NCBI GenBank assembly: GCA_022241475.1
Contig: JAKOMT010000004.1
Location: forward strand, 144,001 to 208,000
Length of the DNA stretch: 64,000 nt
Direction of reading: 5' to 3'
DNA from: Microvirga sp.
GTDB lineage: Bacteria > Pseudomonadota > Alphaproteobacteria > Rhizobiales > Beijerinckiaceae
Every line of letters begins with the position of its first letter. Position 1 is the first letter of the stretch. A program made the position numbers and the translations under genes. Below are positions 20,045 to 29,764 of the stretch, one piece after another. The notes below the pieces were generated by a model, which did not search any database, had not been told where the DNA came from, and worked only from the letters and a program-made list of their open reading frames with translations.

Positions 20045-20289
20045 GAATTCCTGCACCGCACACCTGTTTCCTTGTTGCGGACAAACTAGGCGCGATTCCG
20101 TGTCGGACGGGTAAGGACTATGGCTAAACTTTTCCGCAACCGCGCCAAAGCCCTGGATGGCCTGAATTTGCTTGCACGCCGCGAAGTTCTCGACGGGCAG
20201 TCCCCTTTGGACGACATTGATCGACGATGGCGCGTGATTCGCCGGAATCCTCGCGGCGCCTTCGGGCGTCGTCGGAGAAACGGAACCGT

Positions 20290-21531
20290 ATGAGCAGGGA
20301 TTCAGCGTCCGACGACCTGACGAAGCCGCTCGCCGGCGCGCGCCGGCGCCGGCCGGCCGGGGCGTCGGCATCGGCCGGCTCGCGGCTTTCGCGCCGGGTT
20401 CTCGCCTCGATCCTCGGGGTCTCGGCCATTGCGCTGTTCGTCTACTTCAGCGTCGCCGACGATCCGCTCGGCGGGGAGCCGCACGCGCTCGCGCCGATCG
20501 AGGAGCGCCCGGCTCTGGAGGCGGAGGCGGATTCGAACGCCGCGCGCGTCGTCGAGGCGCCGCGCGACCGGCCGGGGGCGACGGCGGTCGAGGTCGAGAG
20601 CCGGTCGGGCGTCACCGTCGTTCGCCCCGACGGCGCGAACGCGCCGCAATCGATCATCATCGCCATTCCCGACGCTTCGCCCATGACGGGCGCCGCACCG
20701 TCGCCGGGCCGGGCGCAATTGCCCGCCCCTGCTCCCGATCCAGAGCTGCTGGAGCGCAGCCGGTTCGGCCTCCTGCCGCGCATCGCTCCCGACGGGCGTC
20801 GCGCCGCGGGCGTCTACGCCCGTCCCGCGCCGACGGGCGCCGCGTCCCATCCGGCGCGCGTCGCCATCCTGATCACCGGGCTCGGGGTCAGCCTCACCGT
20901 GACGAACGAGGCGATCGCGCGCCTTCCTCCCGAGACCACGCTCGCCTTCGCGCCCTACGGCGGCGATCTCGACCGCCTCGTCGAGCGCGCGCGCGCCTCC
21001 GGGCACGAGGTGATGCTGCAGGCGCCGATGGAGCCTTTCGACTATCCCAACAACGATCCCGGACCCCATACGCTGACCGTCTCCGCGCGCTCCGCGGCCA
21101 ATGTCGAAAAGTTGCGCTGGGTGATGGGGCGGTTCGCCGGCTATACTGGAATCGTGAATTTCATGGGCGCGCGCTTCACGTCGGACAGTTCGGCCCTGCG
21201 GCCGATCCTCGACGAGATCGCCGGCAGGGGCCTCGCGATCGTCGACGACGGGGCGTCGCCGCGCTCGCTGATCATGGCCGACGCGCAGGCCGCGGGCGCG
21301 CCGGCGGCGCGCGCGGATATCGTGCTCGACGCCGTCCCGCAGGCGGAGGCGATCGACGCGATGCTGGTGCGGCTCGAAGAGCAGGCGCGGCGCACGGGAT
21401 TCGCGATCGGCTCGGCGAGCGCCCTGCCGGTGAGCGTCGAGCGCATCGCGCGCTGGGCGGAAGAGGCGGCCGGGCGCGGATTGCTGCTCGTGCCGGTTTC
21501 GGCCGGCTTCCGCAACGAGGTTGGAGGATGA
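20290..21531 (+). CDS. Divergent polysaccharide deacetylase (YibQ family)
   Basis: A 413-residue membrane-anchored protein. A basic N-terminus is followed by one membrane helix at about 36-55 ([17 protein letters not shown]), a long Pro/Ala linker, and the deacetylase-2 domain from about 190 ([21 protein letters not shown], then [20 protein letters not shown] and [20 protein letters not shown]). In the family this domain is a NodB-like barrel probably acting on the cell wall, but activity is unproven. GGAGAAACGGA precedes the ATG at 20290; an ATG at 20227 is a less likely start. Coupled to rppH by an ATGA overlap, a pairing seen in other rhizobia. Confidence 0.88.
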   Translation: MSRDSASDDLTKPLAGARRRRPAGASASAGSRLSRRVLASILGVSAIALFVYFSVADDPLGGEPHALAPIEERPALEAEADSNAARVVEAPRDRPGATAVEVESRSGVTVVRPDGANAPQSIIIAIPDASPMTGAAPSPGRAQLPAPAPDPELLERSRFGLLPRIAPDGRRAAGVYARPAPTGAASHPARVAILITGLGVSLTVTNEAIARLPPETTLAFAPYGGDLDRLVERARASGHEVMLQAPMEPFDYPNNDPGPHTLTVSARSAANVEKLRWVMGRFAGYTGIVNFMGARFTSDSSALRPILDEIAGRGLAIVDDGASPRSLIMADAQAAGAPAARADIVLDAVPQAEAIDAMLVRLEEQARRTGFAIGSASALPVSVERIARWAEEAAGRGLLLVPVSAGFRNEVGG

Positions 21532-22058
21532 CAGTGAACGAGGTCGCCGGACGCGGGCGCGCGTCGGCTTATCGGCCCTGCGTCGGAATCGCGCTGTTCA
21601 ACAAGGACGGGCTCGTCTTCGTCGGTCGCCGCCTCGCGTCGGCCGGCCCGGAGCACGTCGACAGGACCTACGCCTGGCAGATGCCGCAAGGGGGCATCGA
21701 TTCGGGCGAGACCCCGCTGGAGGCCGCGCGGCGCGAGCTGTTCGAGGAGACCAACGTCTCCTCCGCCACCCTATTGGGCGAGGCGCCCGACTGGTACGTC
21801 TACGATCTGCCGGTCGACGTCGCGGGGCGCGCCTGGCGCGGCCGCTATCGCGGCCAGACCCAGAAATGGTTCGCATTTCGCTTCGACGGGCCCGATTCGG
21901 AGATCGACATCGCCTCCCCCGCCGGCCACAAGCCGGAATTCCACGAATGGCGCTGGGAGCCGCTCGCCAACACGCCGGGCCTGATCATCCCGTTCAAGCG
22001 CGGCGTCTACGAGCAGGTGGCGCAGGTTTTCGCGCGGTTCGCGCAGCCGGAGGCCTGA
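21528..22058 (+). CDS. rppH: RNA pyrophosphohydrolase RppH
   Basis: A 176-residue Nudix hydrolase that removes pyrophosphate from the 5' end of mRNA and so starts decay. The Nudix box runs from 55 to 77, with [16 protein letters not shown] and then LFEETNV; the block [21 protein letters not shown] and the AWQMPQGG segment match RppH/IalA. Overlaps the deacetylase stop (ATGA) and uses GAGG in that gene's last codons as ribosome site. Confidence 0.94.
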   Translation: MTVNEVAGRGRASAYRPCVGIALFNKDGLVFVGRRLASAGPEHVDRTYAWQMPQGGIDSGETPLEAARRELFEETNVSSATLLGEAPDWYVYDLPVDVAGRAWRGRYRGQTQKWFAFRFDGPDSEIDIASPAGHKPEFHEWRWEPLANTPGLIIPFKRGVYEQVAQVFARFAQPEA

Positions 22059-22067
22059 CGATCGTTC

Positions 22068-22994
22068 TCAGGCCGGCTCCTCGGCCGGCGCGCGCCCCTC
22101 GATCGTCGCGCGCTTGGGCAGGATCGCGGCGGTGACGAAATCGAGGAAGGCGCGCACCCGCGCCGAATGGCGCAGATCCGGATGGGTGAGGAGCCACAAT
22201 CCGGCCGAGAAATCCTCGCGCAACGGGCCGATCCGCACGAGATCGGGGTTCTTCTCTGCGATGAAGCAGGGCAGGGCGCCCACGCCCGCTCCCGCCGACA
22301 GCGCCTCGGCGAGGCCCAGCACCGTGTTCACCCGATAGACGATCCGCTCCGCCGGCACGTGCTCGGCGACGAAACGCGTGACCTTCAGTCCCGAGAGATT
22401 GTCGCCGAGCGAGACCCAGCGTCGCGAGAACAGGTCGAGGAGGTCGATCGACGCGGGATCGCCGACATCCCCGCGCCGGGCGTAGAACCCCCAGGCGATG
22501 GTGGCGACCCGCCGTCCCACCAGCGTCTCGGGCGGATCGTCGGTGGCGCGGATCGCCACGTCCGCGTCGCGCTTCGAGAGGTTGAGCGGCTGGTTGGCGA
22601 GCACGACGTCGAGCCGGATCTCGGGACAGGCCGCGCAGAAATCGGCGAAGATCGGCGTCAGCAGGTGGACGAGAAGCGAATCGTTCGTCGTCACCCGCAA
22701 TTCGCCCGCCGGCGTGATCGCCTTGCCGGCGAGACGGCGCGCGAACGCGGCGACGTCCTCGTCCATTCGGCCCGCGAGCGCCGCCATCTCCTCGCCCGCC
22801 GTCGTCAGCGCGTAGCCCGTGCGGTGGCGTTCGAACAGGGTGACGCCCAGCGTCTCTTCGAGCTGACCGAGGCGGCGGAAGACGGTCGAGTGGTTGACGC
22901 CCAGAATCTCGGCCGCGCCGGTCAGCCCGCGCGCCTCCGCGATGGTCTTGACGAGCCGGAAATCGTCCCAGGCGATCTGGTCGGGTGAAGCCAT
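22068..22994 (-). CDS. LysR-family transcriptional regulator
   Basis: A 308-residue regulator with the winged HTH at about 12-70 ([20 protein letters not shown], then [29 protein letters not shown]) and a LysR substrate-binding domain to the C-terminus. It is divergent from wrbA across 192 bases, so control of wrbA is likely by the usual rule for LysR genes. The ATG at 22994 has AGGTG eight bases upstream; a GTG at 23003 is possible. The effector is unknown. Confidence 0.9.
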   Translation of the reverse strand: MASPDQIAWDDFRLVKTIAEARGLTGAAEILGVNHSTVFRRLGQLEETLGVTLFERHRTGYALTTAGEEMAALAGRMDEDVAAFARRLAGKAITPAGELRVTTNDSLLVHLLTPIFADFCAACPEIRLDVVLANQPLNLSKRDADVAIRATDDPPETLVGRRVATIAWGFYARRGDVGDPASIDLLDLFSRRWVSLGDNLSGLKVTRFVAEHVPAERIVYRVNTVLGLAEALSAGAGVGALPCFIAEKNPDLVRIGPLREDFSAGLWLLTHPDLRHSARVRAFLDFVTAAILPKRATIEGRAPAEEPA

Positions 22995-23186
22995 CGTTTG
23001 CACCTGCGCAATTTATCTCTTCCATTCTTAGCGCTTCTCTTGCGCAAAAGAAAGATTACATCAGGTGTGTCCGAAACACGCGCGAGTGCCCTCTTCCGCC
23101 GGAACAAGGGGCTTTTCGCGAACCCGTCCGGATATCCGCAGTCGGCCCCGGTCGCGCGGATCCGGGATCAGCCAAGGAGCTCCATC

Positions 23187-23786
23187 GTGGCCAAGGTACT
23201 CGTCCTCTATTATTCGTCTTACGGGCATATCGAGCAGATGGCCTACGCCGTCGCCGAAGGCGCGCGCGAAGGCGGCGCGACGGTCGACGTCAAGCGCGTC
23301 CCCGAACTCGTTCCCGCCGAGATCGCGGCGAAGAGCGGCTACAAGCTCGACCAGAAGGCTCCGATCGCCACGATCGACGAGCTGCCCGAATACGACGCGA
23401 TCATCTTCGGCACCGGCACCCGCTTCGGCAACATGACCTCGCAGATGAAGAATTTCCTCGACCAGGCCGGCGGCCTGTGGGCGACGGGCAAGCTCGTGGG
23501 CAAGGTCGGCTCGGTCTTCACGTCGACCGCCACTCAGCACGGCGGCCAGGAATCGACGATCCTCACCTTCCACCCGGTGCTCCTGCATCTCGGCATGGTG
23601 ATCGTCGGCCTGCCCTACTCCTTCACGGGCCAGATGGGCGTCGACGAAGTCATGGGCAACTCGCCTTACGGCTCCTCGACCATCGCGGGCGGCGACGGAT
23701 CGCGCCAGCCTTCCGCCATCGAGCTCGACGGCGCCCGCTACCAGGGTCGTCACGTGGCGCAGATCGCGGCGAAGATCGCCGGCTGA
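23187..23786 (+). CDS. wrbA: NAD(P)H:quinone oxidoreductase WrbA
   Basis: A 199-residue flavodoxin-like FMN enzyme that reduces quinones by two electrons. The FMN phosphate loop is [10 protein letters not shown] at 8-17, and the WrbA-specific segments [19 protein letters not shown] and [14 protein letters not shown] are present. The GTG start at 23187 has AAGGAG seven bases upstream and gives the family's length and N-terminus [10 protein letters not shown]. Divergent from a LysR gene. Confidence 0.95.
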   Translation: MAKVLVLYYSSYGHIEQMAYAVAEGAREGGATVDVKRVPELVPAEIAAKSGYKLDQKAPIATIDELPEYDAIIFGTGTRFGNMTSQMKNFLDQAGGLWATGKLVGKVGSVFTSTATQHGGQESTILTFHPVLLHLGMVIVGLPYSFTGQMGVDEVMGNSPYGSSTIAGGDGSRQPSAIELDGARYQGRHVAQIAAKIAG

Positions 23787-23795
23787 CCAGACGGT

Positions 23796-24791
23796 CTAGC
23801 GCTCGGCCGCGGCGCGCCGCAGCCGGTCGTTGATCGCTTCACCCAGACCAGTGTCCGGAACGGGGGCCACGGCGATGCCGGCGGCCCCCGTTTCGTCGAG
23901 CGCGCGCAAGTAGCCGAACAGATTGGCCGCCGCCTCCGAGAGATCGCCGGACGGACTGAGGTCGAGCCGCGTCGTCGCGGCCTCGACGCCCGACGGCGCC
24001 CCTCCCCCGAAGAGCAACGCCGCCTCGCCCGGACGAATGTCGCGCGCGTCCAGGCGAACGCGCGCGCGCGGCGCGTAATGGGAGGTCAGCATTCCGGGCG
24101 CGACGGGCGCATGCGGATCGGCCTCGGTCGCCGGGGCTTCGAGCGGCCGGCCGAGCGCCGCCTCGATCGCCTCGCGGGGAACTCCGCCAGGACGCAGCAG
24201 CCGGGGCGTCCCGTCGAGGCAGGCCACGATCGTCGATTCGAGCCCGACCTGCGTCGACCCGCCGTCGAGGATCGCGGCGACTCGGCCGTCGAGATCGCCC
24301 GCGACATGCGCGGCGCTGGTGGGGCTGACCCGGCCAGAGCGATTGGCCGACGGCGCGGCGACCGGCCTGCCCACAGCTTCGAGAAGCGCTTGCGCGAGCG
24401 GGTGGGCGGGGACGCGCAGGGCCACGCTGTCGAGCCCCGCGCGGGCGAGATCGCAGACGCTTCCCGCAGGAGCGCGGGGAACGACGAGGGTGAGCGGCCC
24501 CGGCCAGAAGGCCTTCGCCAGCACCGTCGCCTGCGCGTCGAACAGGCCCTCGCGCATCGCGGCCGCGACATCGGCGCAATGGGCGATGAGCGGGTTGAAG
24601 CGCGGGCGTTCCTTGGCCGCGTAGATGCCCGCGACCGCCTGCGCGGAGGTCGCGTCGGCCCCCAGGCCGTAGACCGTCTCGGTCGGAAACGCCACGCAGC
24701 CGCCCTCGCGCAGGAGAAGCGCGGCGCGCGCGATCCCGGCCTCGTCGGCCGAAAGGCGCTCCGTCGCGATCGCCTGCGAGGGGGCCGTCAT
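23796..24791 (-). CDS. sua5: L-threonylcarbamoyladenylate synthase (Sua5 type)
   Basis: A 331-residue enzyme making threonylcarbamoyl-AMP from threonine, bicarbonate and ATP for t6A37 of tRNA. The YrdC domain (about 15-205) has FPTETVYGLG at 35-44, the Lys60/Arg62 pair in AKERPR and SANRSG; a linker and a Sua5 C-terminal domain follow (SHYAPRARVRL), so this is the long Sua5 rather than the short TsaC form. It ends nine bases from the wrbA stop (convergent). The basic small-protein gene lies 21 bases upstream in the same direction. Confidence 0.94.
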   Translation of the reverse strand: MTAPSQAIATERLSADEAGIARAALLLREGGCVAFPTETVYGLGADATSAQAVAGIYAAKERPRFNPLIAHCADVAAAMREGLFDAQATVLAKAFWPGPLTLVVPRAPAGSVCDLARAGLDSVALRVPAHPLAQALLEAVGRPVAAPSANRSGRVSPTSAAHVAGDLDGRVAAILDGGSTQVGLESTIVACLDGTPRLLRPGGVPREAIEAALGRPLEAPATEADPHAPVAPGMLTSHYAPRARVRLDARDIRPGEAALLFGGGAPSGVEAATTRLDLSPSGDLSEAAANLFGYLRALDETGAAGIAVAPVPDTGLGEAINDRLRRAAAER

Positions 24792-24812
24792 ATGGGCGTC
24801 CGGTCCGGCGCC

Positions 24813-25133
24813 TTACGCCTCGACGGTCTCGCCGCGACGCTCGCGCTCCTTGTTGAGGCGCTTGAGAGCGGCGGCGAGCACGGCCTGCTTTTCGCGCGTG
24901 CCGGTGTTGTCGGCGGCCCGGCGCGCGCCCGCGGGTGCGGCCTTGCCGCGCATCTCGCGGCGCTGGCGGGCGCCGACGTCGCGGGCCTTGTCGCGGCGAT
25001 CGCGCAGCTTGCCGATCAGATCGGAGAGCGCCGAATCGGAGAGCGACTTGAGCTCGGGATGATGGCTCTGGCTGACGAATTCCTTCTCGTCCTTGTCGAG
25101 AAAGCGCTCTTCGCTCTTGCGGGACATCGACAT
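24813..25133 (-). CDS. Conserved small basic protein, function unknown
   Basis: A 106-residue, strongly charged protein (many Arg, Lys, Glu), predicted helical, with no membrane segment or cysteine. The N-terminus MSMSRKSEERFLDKDEKEFV and the middle LSDLIGKLRDRRDKARDVG, followed by a basic tail with RRAADNTGTREKQAVLAAAL, look like a nucleic-acid or ribosome-associated protein, but this is a composition argument only. AAGGAG precedes the ATG. It sits between dsbB and sua5 on the same strand. I do not recognise a named family. Confidence 0.8.
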   Translation of the reverse strand: MSMSRKSEERFLDKDEKEFVSQSHHPELKSLSDSALSDLIGKLRDRRDKARDVGARQRREMRGKAAPAGARRAADNTGTREKQAVLAAALKRLNKERERRGETVEA

Positions 25134-25178
25134 GGTGTTCTCCTTGATTGGTTGAGGGTCCGGGATGTCTTAAAGGGG

Positions 25179-25709
25179 TCAACGCGTGAGCGCGACCGGA
25201 GGTTCGGCGCGCGCCGCGCTCGCAAGCGCGAGGACGGCGATGGCGACCGAGACGAGGGCGTTCCATCCGGCCATGGAGAGGCCGAGGAAGATCCAGGCGG
25301 GCTGTGAGCAGTCGATCACGCGCACGGTCTCGAGCTGGGAGAGGAAGGCGTCCATGCCCGCAGCCGGCGTTGCGGGCTCGCCGCCGCAGCCGTTCGGACC
25401 CAGAAAGATCCCCCACTCGACGCCGGCATGATAGGCGCCGAGCGCCGCGCTCGCCAGGAAGACGAGGCCGACGAGAGCCAGCCCGGCGCGCGCCGCGCGC
25501 TCGCTTCGGGCGACGATCGCCACGAGCGCCGCGAGCGGGACGCCGACGTAATAGGGCCAGCGCTGATACAGGCAGAGCAGGCAGGGGCGCATGCCGAAGC
25601 CGTGCTCGAAGACGAGCGCCGTGGCGATCACGAGGCCGGCGACGAGCGCGATCGCGCCGGCGACGAGCCGGTGGTTGGCCAACAGGGCGGGGGCGTCGGC
25701 TCGGGCCAT
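25179..25709 (-). CDS. dsbB: Disulfide bond formation protein B
   Basis: A 176-residue inner-membrane protein with four membrane helices that reoxidises DsbA and passes electrons to quinone. The first periplasmic loop has the CxxC pair Cys43/Cys46 (RPCLLCLYQRWPY) and the second loop has Cys108 and Cys134 (GPNGCGG, VIDCSQPAW). The start at 25709 lies two bases after the stop of the upstream yqaA gene, so the two form an operon. Confidence 0.93.
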   Translation of the reverse strand: MARADAPALLANHRLVAGAIALVAGLVIATALVFEHGFGMRPCLLCLYQRWPYYVGVPLAALVAIVARSERAARAGLALVGLVFLASAALGAYHAGVEWGIFLGPNGCGGEPATPAAGMDAFLSQLETVRVIDCSQPAWIFLGLSMAGWNALVSVAIAVLALASAARAEPPVALTR

Positions 25710-25711
25710 GG

Positions 25712-26293
25712 TCAGAACAGATACCGCACGGCGACGAATCCGAGAACCGCCACGATCGCGACGAGCGTCGTCAGCACAGCGAAATGGCGATCGATGAACG
25801 CCCGGATCCAGTCGCCGAATTTGTAGAGCAAAGCCGCGAGCAGGAAGAAGCGCGCGCCGCGCGTCAGCAGCGACAGGACGATGAACCACCAGATATCGTA
25901 GGCGGCGAAGCCCGCCGTGATGGTGATGAGCTTGTAGGGCACGGGCGTGAAGCCCGCGATCATGATCGTCCAGTGCCCGTGCTCGGCGAAGAGCGCGCGA
26001 AACGCCGCCGACTTCTCCTCGAGCCCGTAGAGTTCGATGACCCACAGCCCGACCGAATCGAACAGAAGCGCACCGATCACGTATCCCAGCACCCCGCCCA
26101 GCACCGAGGTGATCGTGGCTATGAAGGCGTAGAAGAAGGCGCGCTCCGGCCGCGCCAGCGCCATCGGCACGAGCATCGCGTCGGGCGGGATCGGGAAGAC
26201 GGAGCTTTCGACGAAGGACACGCCTCCGAGCGCCCACGGCGCCCAGGGGCGCGCGGCGAGCGAGAGCGTCCAGTGATACAGGCGTCTGAGCAT
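25712..26293 (-). CDS. YqaA/DedA-like (SNARE-associated) membrane protein
   Basis: A 193-residue integral membrane protein. ESSVFPIPPDAMLVPMALARP near 30-50 and the ITITAGFAAYDIWWFIV segment are typical of the YqaA branch of the DedA/VTT family, which is linked to lipid scrambling or membrane homeostasis. Four to five hydrophobic helices are visible. The start at 26293 has AAGG upstream; in-frame codons further up run into the tRNA and are not coding. Followed directly by dsbB. Confidence 0.88.
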   Translation of the reverse strand: MLRRLYHWTLSLAARPWAPWALGGVSFVESSVFPIPPDAMLVPMALARPERAFFYAFIATITSVLGGVLGYVIGALLFDSVGLWVIELYGLEEKSAAFRALFAEHGHWTIMIAGFTPVPYKLITITAGFAAYDIWWFIVLSLLTRGARFFLLAALLYKFGDWIRAFIDRHFAVLTTLVAIVAVLGFVAVRYLF

Positions 26294-26447
26294 CGAAAGC
26301 CTTGCGCTGCGGCCGCCCCGAGCGGGCGGCGGCGCCTTCATACGCGAAGTCGGGCGCGAGGGTAAGAAAAACCGCGTCGGCGGGCGCCGCTTTCCGCCAT
26401 CATCGTTGATTTGCGCCCGCCCCGGTGATACCTCGACATCCGGCGTC

Positions 26448-26532
26448 GCCCCTGTGGCGGAATTGGTAGACGCGCTCGACTCAAAATCGAGTTCCGCAAG
26501 GAGTGCTGGTTCGATCCCGGCCAGGGGCACCA
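26448..26532 (+). tRNA. tRNA-Leu (anticodon CAA)
   Basis: An 85-base type II tRNA. The acceptor GCCCCTG at 26448-26454 pairs with CAGGGGC at 26522-26528, then A and an encoded CCA. The anticodon stem CTCGA/TCGAG closes a 7-base loop CTCAAAA with anticodon CAA, reading UUG. A long variable arm and the T-arm GGTTCGATCCC are present. A run of six T follows at 26534-26539 and may end transcription. MiaB, encoded at 10327, modifies A37 in this kind of tRNA. Confidence 0.97.
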
Positions 26533-26772
26533 TTTTTTCACTGCGCGTCGCCTCCCGGTTTGTCCATCCCCCACGATACGTCGCCATCGGCAGCTGCTGC
26601 ATCTGAGCTCAGTGGGCCAGACTCTGCAGAGGTAGCGTCTTCGCGAAGAGCCGCCCACGAGCGCGTTCCTCGTCCAAACGGTCGCTTCGGTCATTCAGCC
26701 GCATCCGCCTCCCGGAACATATCGAGCCGGATTGGATTAGTGGTTGGACAAACAGCGAGAAGGAGGACGCTC

Positions 26773-27252
26773 ATGGGCAGCGATACGGATGTCGACCGCG
26801 CTTGGACGCTGATGGAGAAAATCGGCTTTTGCATGCTGAGCACCCGGGACGGAGACGATATCCGAGCCCGGCCCATGGCCGCCCATGTCGAGCGGGATGA
26901 GCACGCGATCTACTTCCTGACGGACGCCGAAAGCCACAAGGACGACGAGATCAAGCGCAATCCCAATGTCGGGCTCGCCTTCGCCGACGCCGGGGACCAA
27001 AAGTACGTCTCCGTTGCGGGGCACGCGGTCGTCTCCAACGACCGGCAAAAAATCAAGGACCTCTTCTCCACGCCGGCGAAGGCGTGGTGGGACAGCGCGG
27101 ACGACCCGTCAATCCGGGTGTTGAAGATCACGCCGAAGGACGCGCAGTACTGGGACAGTCCCGGCACGGTCGTCAGCTACATCAAGATGTTCGCGGCGGC
27201 CGTGTCCGGCAGCCGGCCCGAGATTGGCGATCACGCCAAGGTAAACCTCTGA
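26773..27252 (+). CDS. Pyridoxamine 5'-phosphate oxidase-like / general stress FMN protein
   Basis: A 159-residue split-barrel flavoprotein of the general-stress-protein-26 (YdaG) kind. GFCMLSTRDGDDIRARPMAA is the FMN-binding start of the fold, YFLTDAESHKDDEI and NPNVGLAFADAGDQKYVSV follow the family pattern, and the WWDSADDPSIRVLKITPKDAQYW segment is typical. AGGAGG is at 26761-26766, seven bases before the ATG. Catalysis is unproven for the family; a flavin or F420-dependent reductase role in stress is usual. It sits alone between tRNA-Leu and coaBC. Confidence 0.87.
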   Translation: MGSDTDVDRAWTLMEKIGFCMLSTRDGDDIRARPMAAHVERDEHAIYFLTDAESHKDDEIKRNPNVGLAFADAGDQKYVSVAGHAVVSNDRQKIKDLFSTPAKAWWDSADDPSIRVLKITPKDAQYWDSPGTVVSYIKMFAAAVSGSRPEIGDHAKVNL

Positions 27253-27307
27253 CGCCAGGGGCGGAAACGCCGCGCGCGAGCCCGAGGAGCTGAAACACAA
27301 ACACCAG

Positions 27308-27336
27308 GCCTGTCAGGCCTTTCGCGCCTGACGGGC
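27308..27336 (+). terminator. Hairpin after the general-stress protein gene
   Basis: GCCTGTCAGGC at 27308-27318 pairs with GCCTGACGGGC at 27326-27336 over 11 bp with one wobble and a 7-base loop, 55 bases after the stop codon. No T-run follows. The rest of the 256-base gap before coaBC holds nothing I can identify. Confidence 0.4.
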
Positions 27337-27508
27337 GATCGCCGCCGACAACGTTGCGTCGGAGGCCGGACCCGTTCGGCGCTCGTCGAGTTCACCGACC
27401 TACAGCCGGCTGCGGCCTCTGCGCGCCCCCCCCCATTTACCCATCCCCGTCGCCCCGTGTTATGCAGATCGCGGCTCATCGTATGGCGTTATCGGGGGTT
27501 TTTCGCGG

Positions 27509-28747
27509 ATGGACACGGCATTGCGGGGCAGGCGGGTCCTGCTCGTCATCGGCGGGGGGATCGCGGCCTACAAGTCGCTCGATCTGATCCGCCGGCTGCG
27601 CGACGCGGGCGCGGCGGTGCGCGTCGTGATGACGGCGGGCGCGCGGGAGTTCGTCACCCCGCTCGCGGCCTCCGCGCTGTCCGGCGAGAAGACCTTCACA
27701 GATCTCTTCGACGGCGAGGACGAGGCGGCGATCGGGCATATCCGCCTCGCGCGCGACGCCGATTGCGTCATCGCCGCGCCCGCCACCGCCAATCTCATGG
27801 CGCGCATGGCCAACGGGCTCGCGGACGATCTCGCGACCGCCGTGCTTCTCGCCACCCGGCTGCCCATCCTGATCGCGCCGGCGATGAACCCGGCCATGTG
27901 GGCGCATCCGGCGACGGTGCGCAATCTCGAGACGTTGCGTTCCGACGGCGTCCATGTCGTCGGGCCGGGCGTCGGCGCCATGGCCGAGGCGGAGACGGGG
28001 GCCGGGCGCATGTCCGAGCCGCTCGAAATCGTCGCCGCCGCGCAGGCGCTGTTCGCGAAAGCGGACGGCTCCCTCGCCGGGCGGCGCGTGCTCGTCACCT
28101 CTGGCCCGACGCACGAGCCCATCGATCCCGTGCGCTACGTCGCAAACCGCTCGTCGGGAAGGCAGGGCCACGCCATCGCCGCCGCCGCCGCGCGGGCGGG
28201 CGCGTCCGTGACGCTGGTGAGCGGCCCCGTGAACCTGCCCGATCCTGCGGGCGTCGCCGTCGCGCATGTCGAGACGGCGCGCGAGATGGAGGCGGCCGTG
28301 CGCGCCGCGCTCCCCGTCGATCTGGCGATCTTCGCCGCCGCCGTGGCGGATTGGCGCCCCGCTCAGGCGAGCGGGCGCAAGATCAAGAAGGACGGCTCCG
28401 AGCCGGCGCCGCTGGCGCTCGCCGAGAATCCCGACATTCTCGCCGGCGTGTCGGCCATGGGCGCGGGCCGGCCCGCCTTCGTCGTGGGCTTCGCCGCCGA
28501 GACGAACGACGTGATCGAAAACGCGAGCGCCAAGCGCCTGCGCAAGGGCTGCGACCTGATCGTCGCCAACGACGTCTCGCAGGACAGCGGAATCGCCGGC
28601 GGCGTCATGGGCGGGGCGCGCAACGCCGTGCATCTCGTCGACGGGTCGGGGGTCGAGAGCTGGCCGGAAATGGACAAGGACGCGGTGGCCGAGCGCCTCG
28701 TCGCCGCCCTGGCGGAGCGCCTCGCGCGCCGGGAGGGAGGCGCGTGA
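27509..28747 (+). CDS. coaBC: Bifunctional phosphopantothenoylcysteine decarboxylase / phosphopantothenate-cysteine ligase
   Basis: A 412-residue fusion catalysing two CoA steps: coupling of cysteine to 4'-phosphopantothenate (CTP-dependent, CoaB) and decarboxylation to phosphopantetheine (FMN, CoaC). The CoaC half (1-185) has the flavin fold GGGIAAYKS, active-site His77 in [12 protein letters not shown], and PAMNPAMW at 124-131. The CoaB half has [19 protein letters not shown], the AAVADWRP block and KIKK, which contacts the phosphate. Overlaps dut by GTGA. Together with coaA this window holds three of the CoA activities. Confidence 0.96.
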   Translation: MDTALRGRRVLLVIGGGIAAYKSLDLIRRLRDAGAAVRVVMTAGAREFVTPLAASALSGEKTFTDLFDGEDEAAIGHIRLARDADCVIAAPATANLMARMANGLADDLATAVLLATRLPILIAPAMNPAMWAHPATVRNLETLRSDGVHVVGPGVGAMAEAETGAGRMSEPLEIVAAAQALFAKADGSLAGRRVLVTSGPTHEPIDPVRYVANRSSGRQGHAIAAAAARAGASVTLVSGPVNLPDPAGVAVAHVETAREMEAAVRAALPVDLAIFAAAVADWRPAQASGRKIKKDGSEPAPLALAENPDILAGVSAMGAGRPAFVVGFAAETNDVIENASAKRLRKGCDLIVANDVSQDSGIAGGVMGGARNAVHLVDGSGVESWPEMDKDAVAERLVAALAERLARREGGA

Positions 28748-29208
28748 GCATCCCCGATCCCGTCGCCGTGCCGATGCTGCGTCTCGCGCACGCGCAGGGC
28801 CTGCCCGCGCCGGCCTACGAGACCGAGGGCGCGGCCGGAATGGACCTCCTCGCCGCTATTCCCGAAAATTCACCGATCCTGATGGAAAAATTCGGACGAG
28901 CGCTTGTGCCGACGGGAATTAGCCTGCAAATACCGCAAGGCTACGAAGCGCAAGTGCGCCCGCGGTCGGGGCTGGCGCTCAAGCACGGCGTGACGGTCCT
29001 GAACGCGCCGGGCACGATCGACGCGGATTATCGCGGGGAGATCAAGGCGATCCTCATCAATCTCGGCGAGGAGCCCTTCACCGTCACCCGAGGGATGCGC
29101 ATCGCCCAGCTCGTGCTGGCTCCGGTGACGCGGGCCGCCCTGTCCGAAGTCTCCCGGATCGAGGAGACGCCGCGCGGGGCGGGAGGCTTCGGGTCGACCG
29201 GAATCTGA
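28744..29208 (+). CDS. dut: dUTP diphosphatase
   Basis: A 154-residue trimeric dUTPase (dUTP to dUMP plus pyrophosphate). All five motifs are present: AGMDL at 31-35, PRSGLALK at 73-80, [10 protein letters not shown] at 90-99 with the catalytic Asp, RGMRIAQL at 116-123 and GAGGFGSTG at 145-153. The GTG start overlaps the coaBC stop (GTGA), so the two are coupled; the coaBC-dut pair is widespread in proteobacteria. Confidence 0.96.
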   Translation: MSIPDPVAVPMLRLAHAQGLPAPAYETEGAAGMDLLAAIPENSPILMEKFGRALVPTGISLQIPQGYEAQVRPRSGLALKHGVTVLNAPGTIDADYRGEIKAILINLGEEPFTVTRGMRIAQLVLAPVTRAALSEVSRIEETPRGAGGFGSTGI

Positions 29209-29265
29209 CGACGCCGGCCGGCGTCGTCGCCGAAAGCGTCTGGTTGGAACGGAAGGTCCGTCGTC

Positions 29266-29718
29266 ATGATACTCCTGTCGCGCCGCAGCCTCCTCGCCAT
29301 CGCCGCCGTCGTCGATGTCGCGCTCCACGCCCGACCGACGCCGGTCGCGGCCAAGATGCTGGCCGAGCGCCACAATCTGCCCCCGCGCCATCTCGAAACC
29401 GTGCTCCAGGCGCTGGTGCGGCAGGGTATTCTCAAGGGCGTGCGCGGGCCGCGCGGCGGGTATGAGCTCGCCCGCGAGCGCCGCAAGATCACAGCCGGCG
29501 ACATCGTGCGAGCCGCCATGACCGCCACCGGCGAGGACGGCCTGCCGCCGCTCCCCGAATCGCGTCTCGTCGACTCCGTCGTCGGCCCCGTGGTGCGCGA
29601 CGCCGGGGAGGCGTTCCTCGCCACGCTCGACGCCCTCACCGTCGAGGAGCTTTGCCAGCGCGCCGATTCCCAGGCCGCGTTCGGCGGCCCGCCGCCGGCG
29701 CTCGACTTCGCCATCTGA
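29266..29718 (+). CDS. Rrf2-family transcriptional regulator
   Basis: A 150-residue Rrf2 winged-HTH protein; the recognition region is [20 protein letters not shown] and the wing [13 protein letters not shown] at 58-70. The Fe-S ligands of IscR/RirA/NsrR (three Cys near 90-110) are missing: the only cysteine is Cys130. It is therefore a cluster-free Rrf2 protein. It is followed after 46 bases by cysK, recalling CymR, the Bacillus Rrf2 regulator that senses O-acetylserine through CysK. GGAAGG precedes the ATG. Confidence 0.9.
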   Translation: MILLSRRSLLAIAAVVDVALHARPTPVAAKMLAERHNLPPRHLETVLQALVRQGILKGVRGPRGGYELARERRKITAGDIVRAAMTATGEDGLPPLPESRLVDSVVGPVVRDAGEAFLATLDALTVEELCQRADSQAAFGGPPPALDFAI

Positions 29719-29764
29719 CGCCCGCCGCTCCGGACGAGCGGACGCCACTTCGAGGACTGACCCG

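Noticed and set aside
26406..26606. Short open frame across tRNA-Leu
   Set aside because: It is the translation of the tRNA itself (the familiar ELVDALDSKSS pattern), not a protein.
26448..27508. Genomic island integrated at tRNA-Leu
   Set aside because: No integrase, no repeated tRNA 3' end and only one ordinary gene before the conserved coaBC-dut pair.
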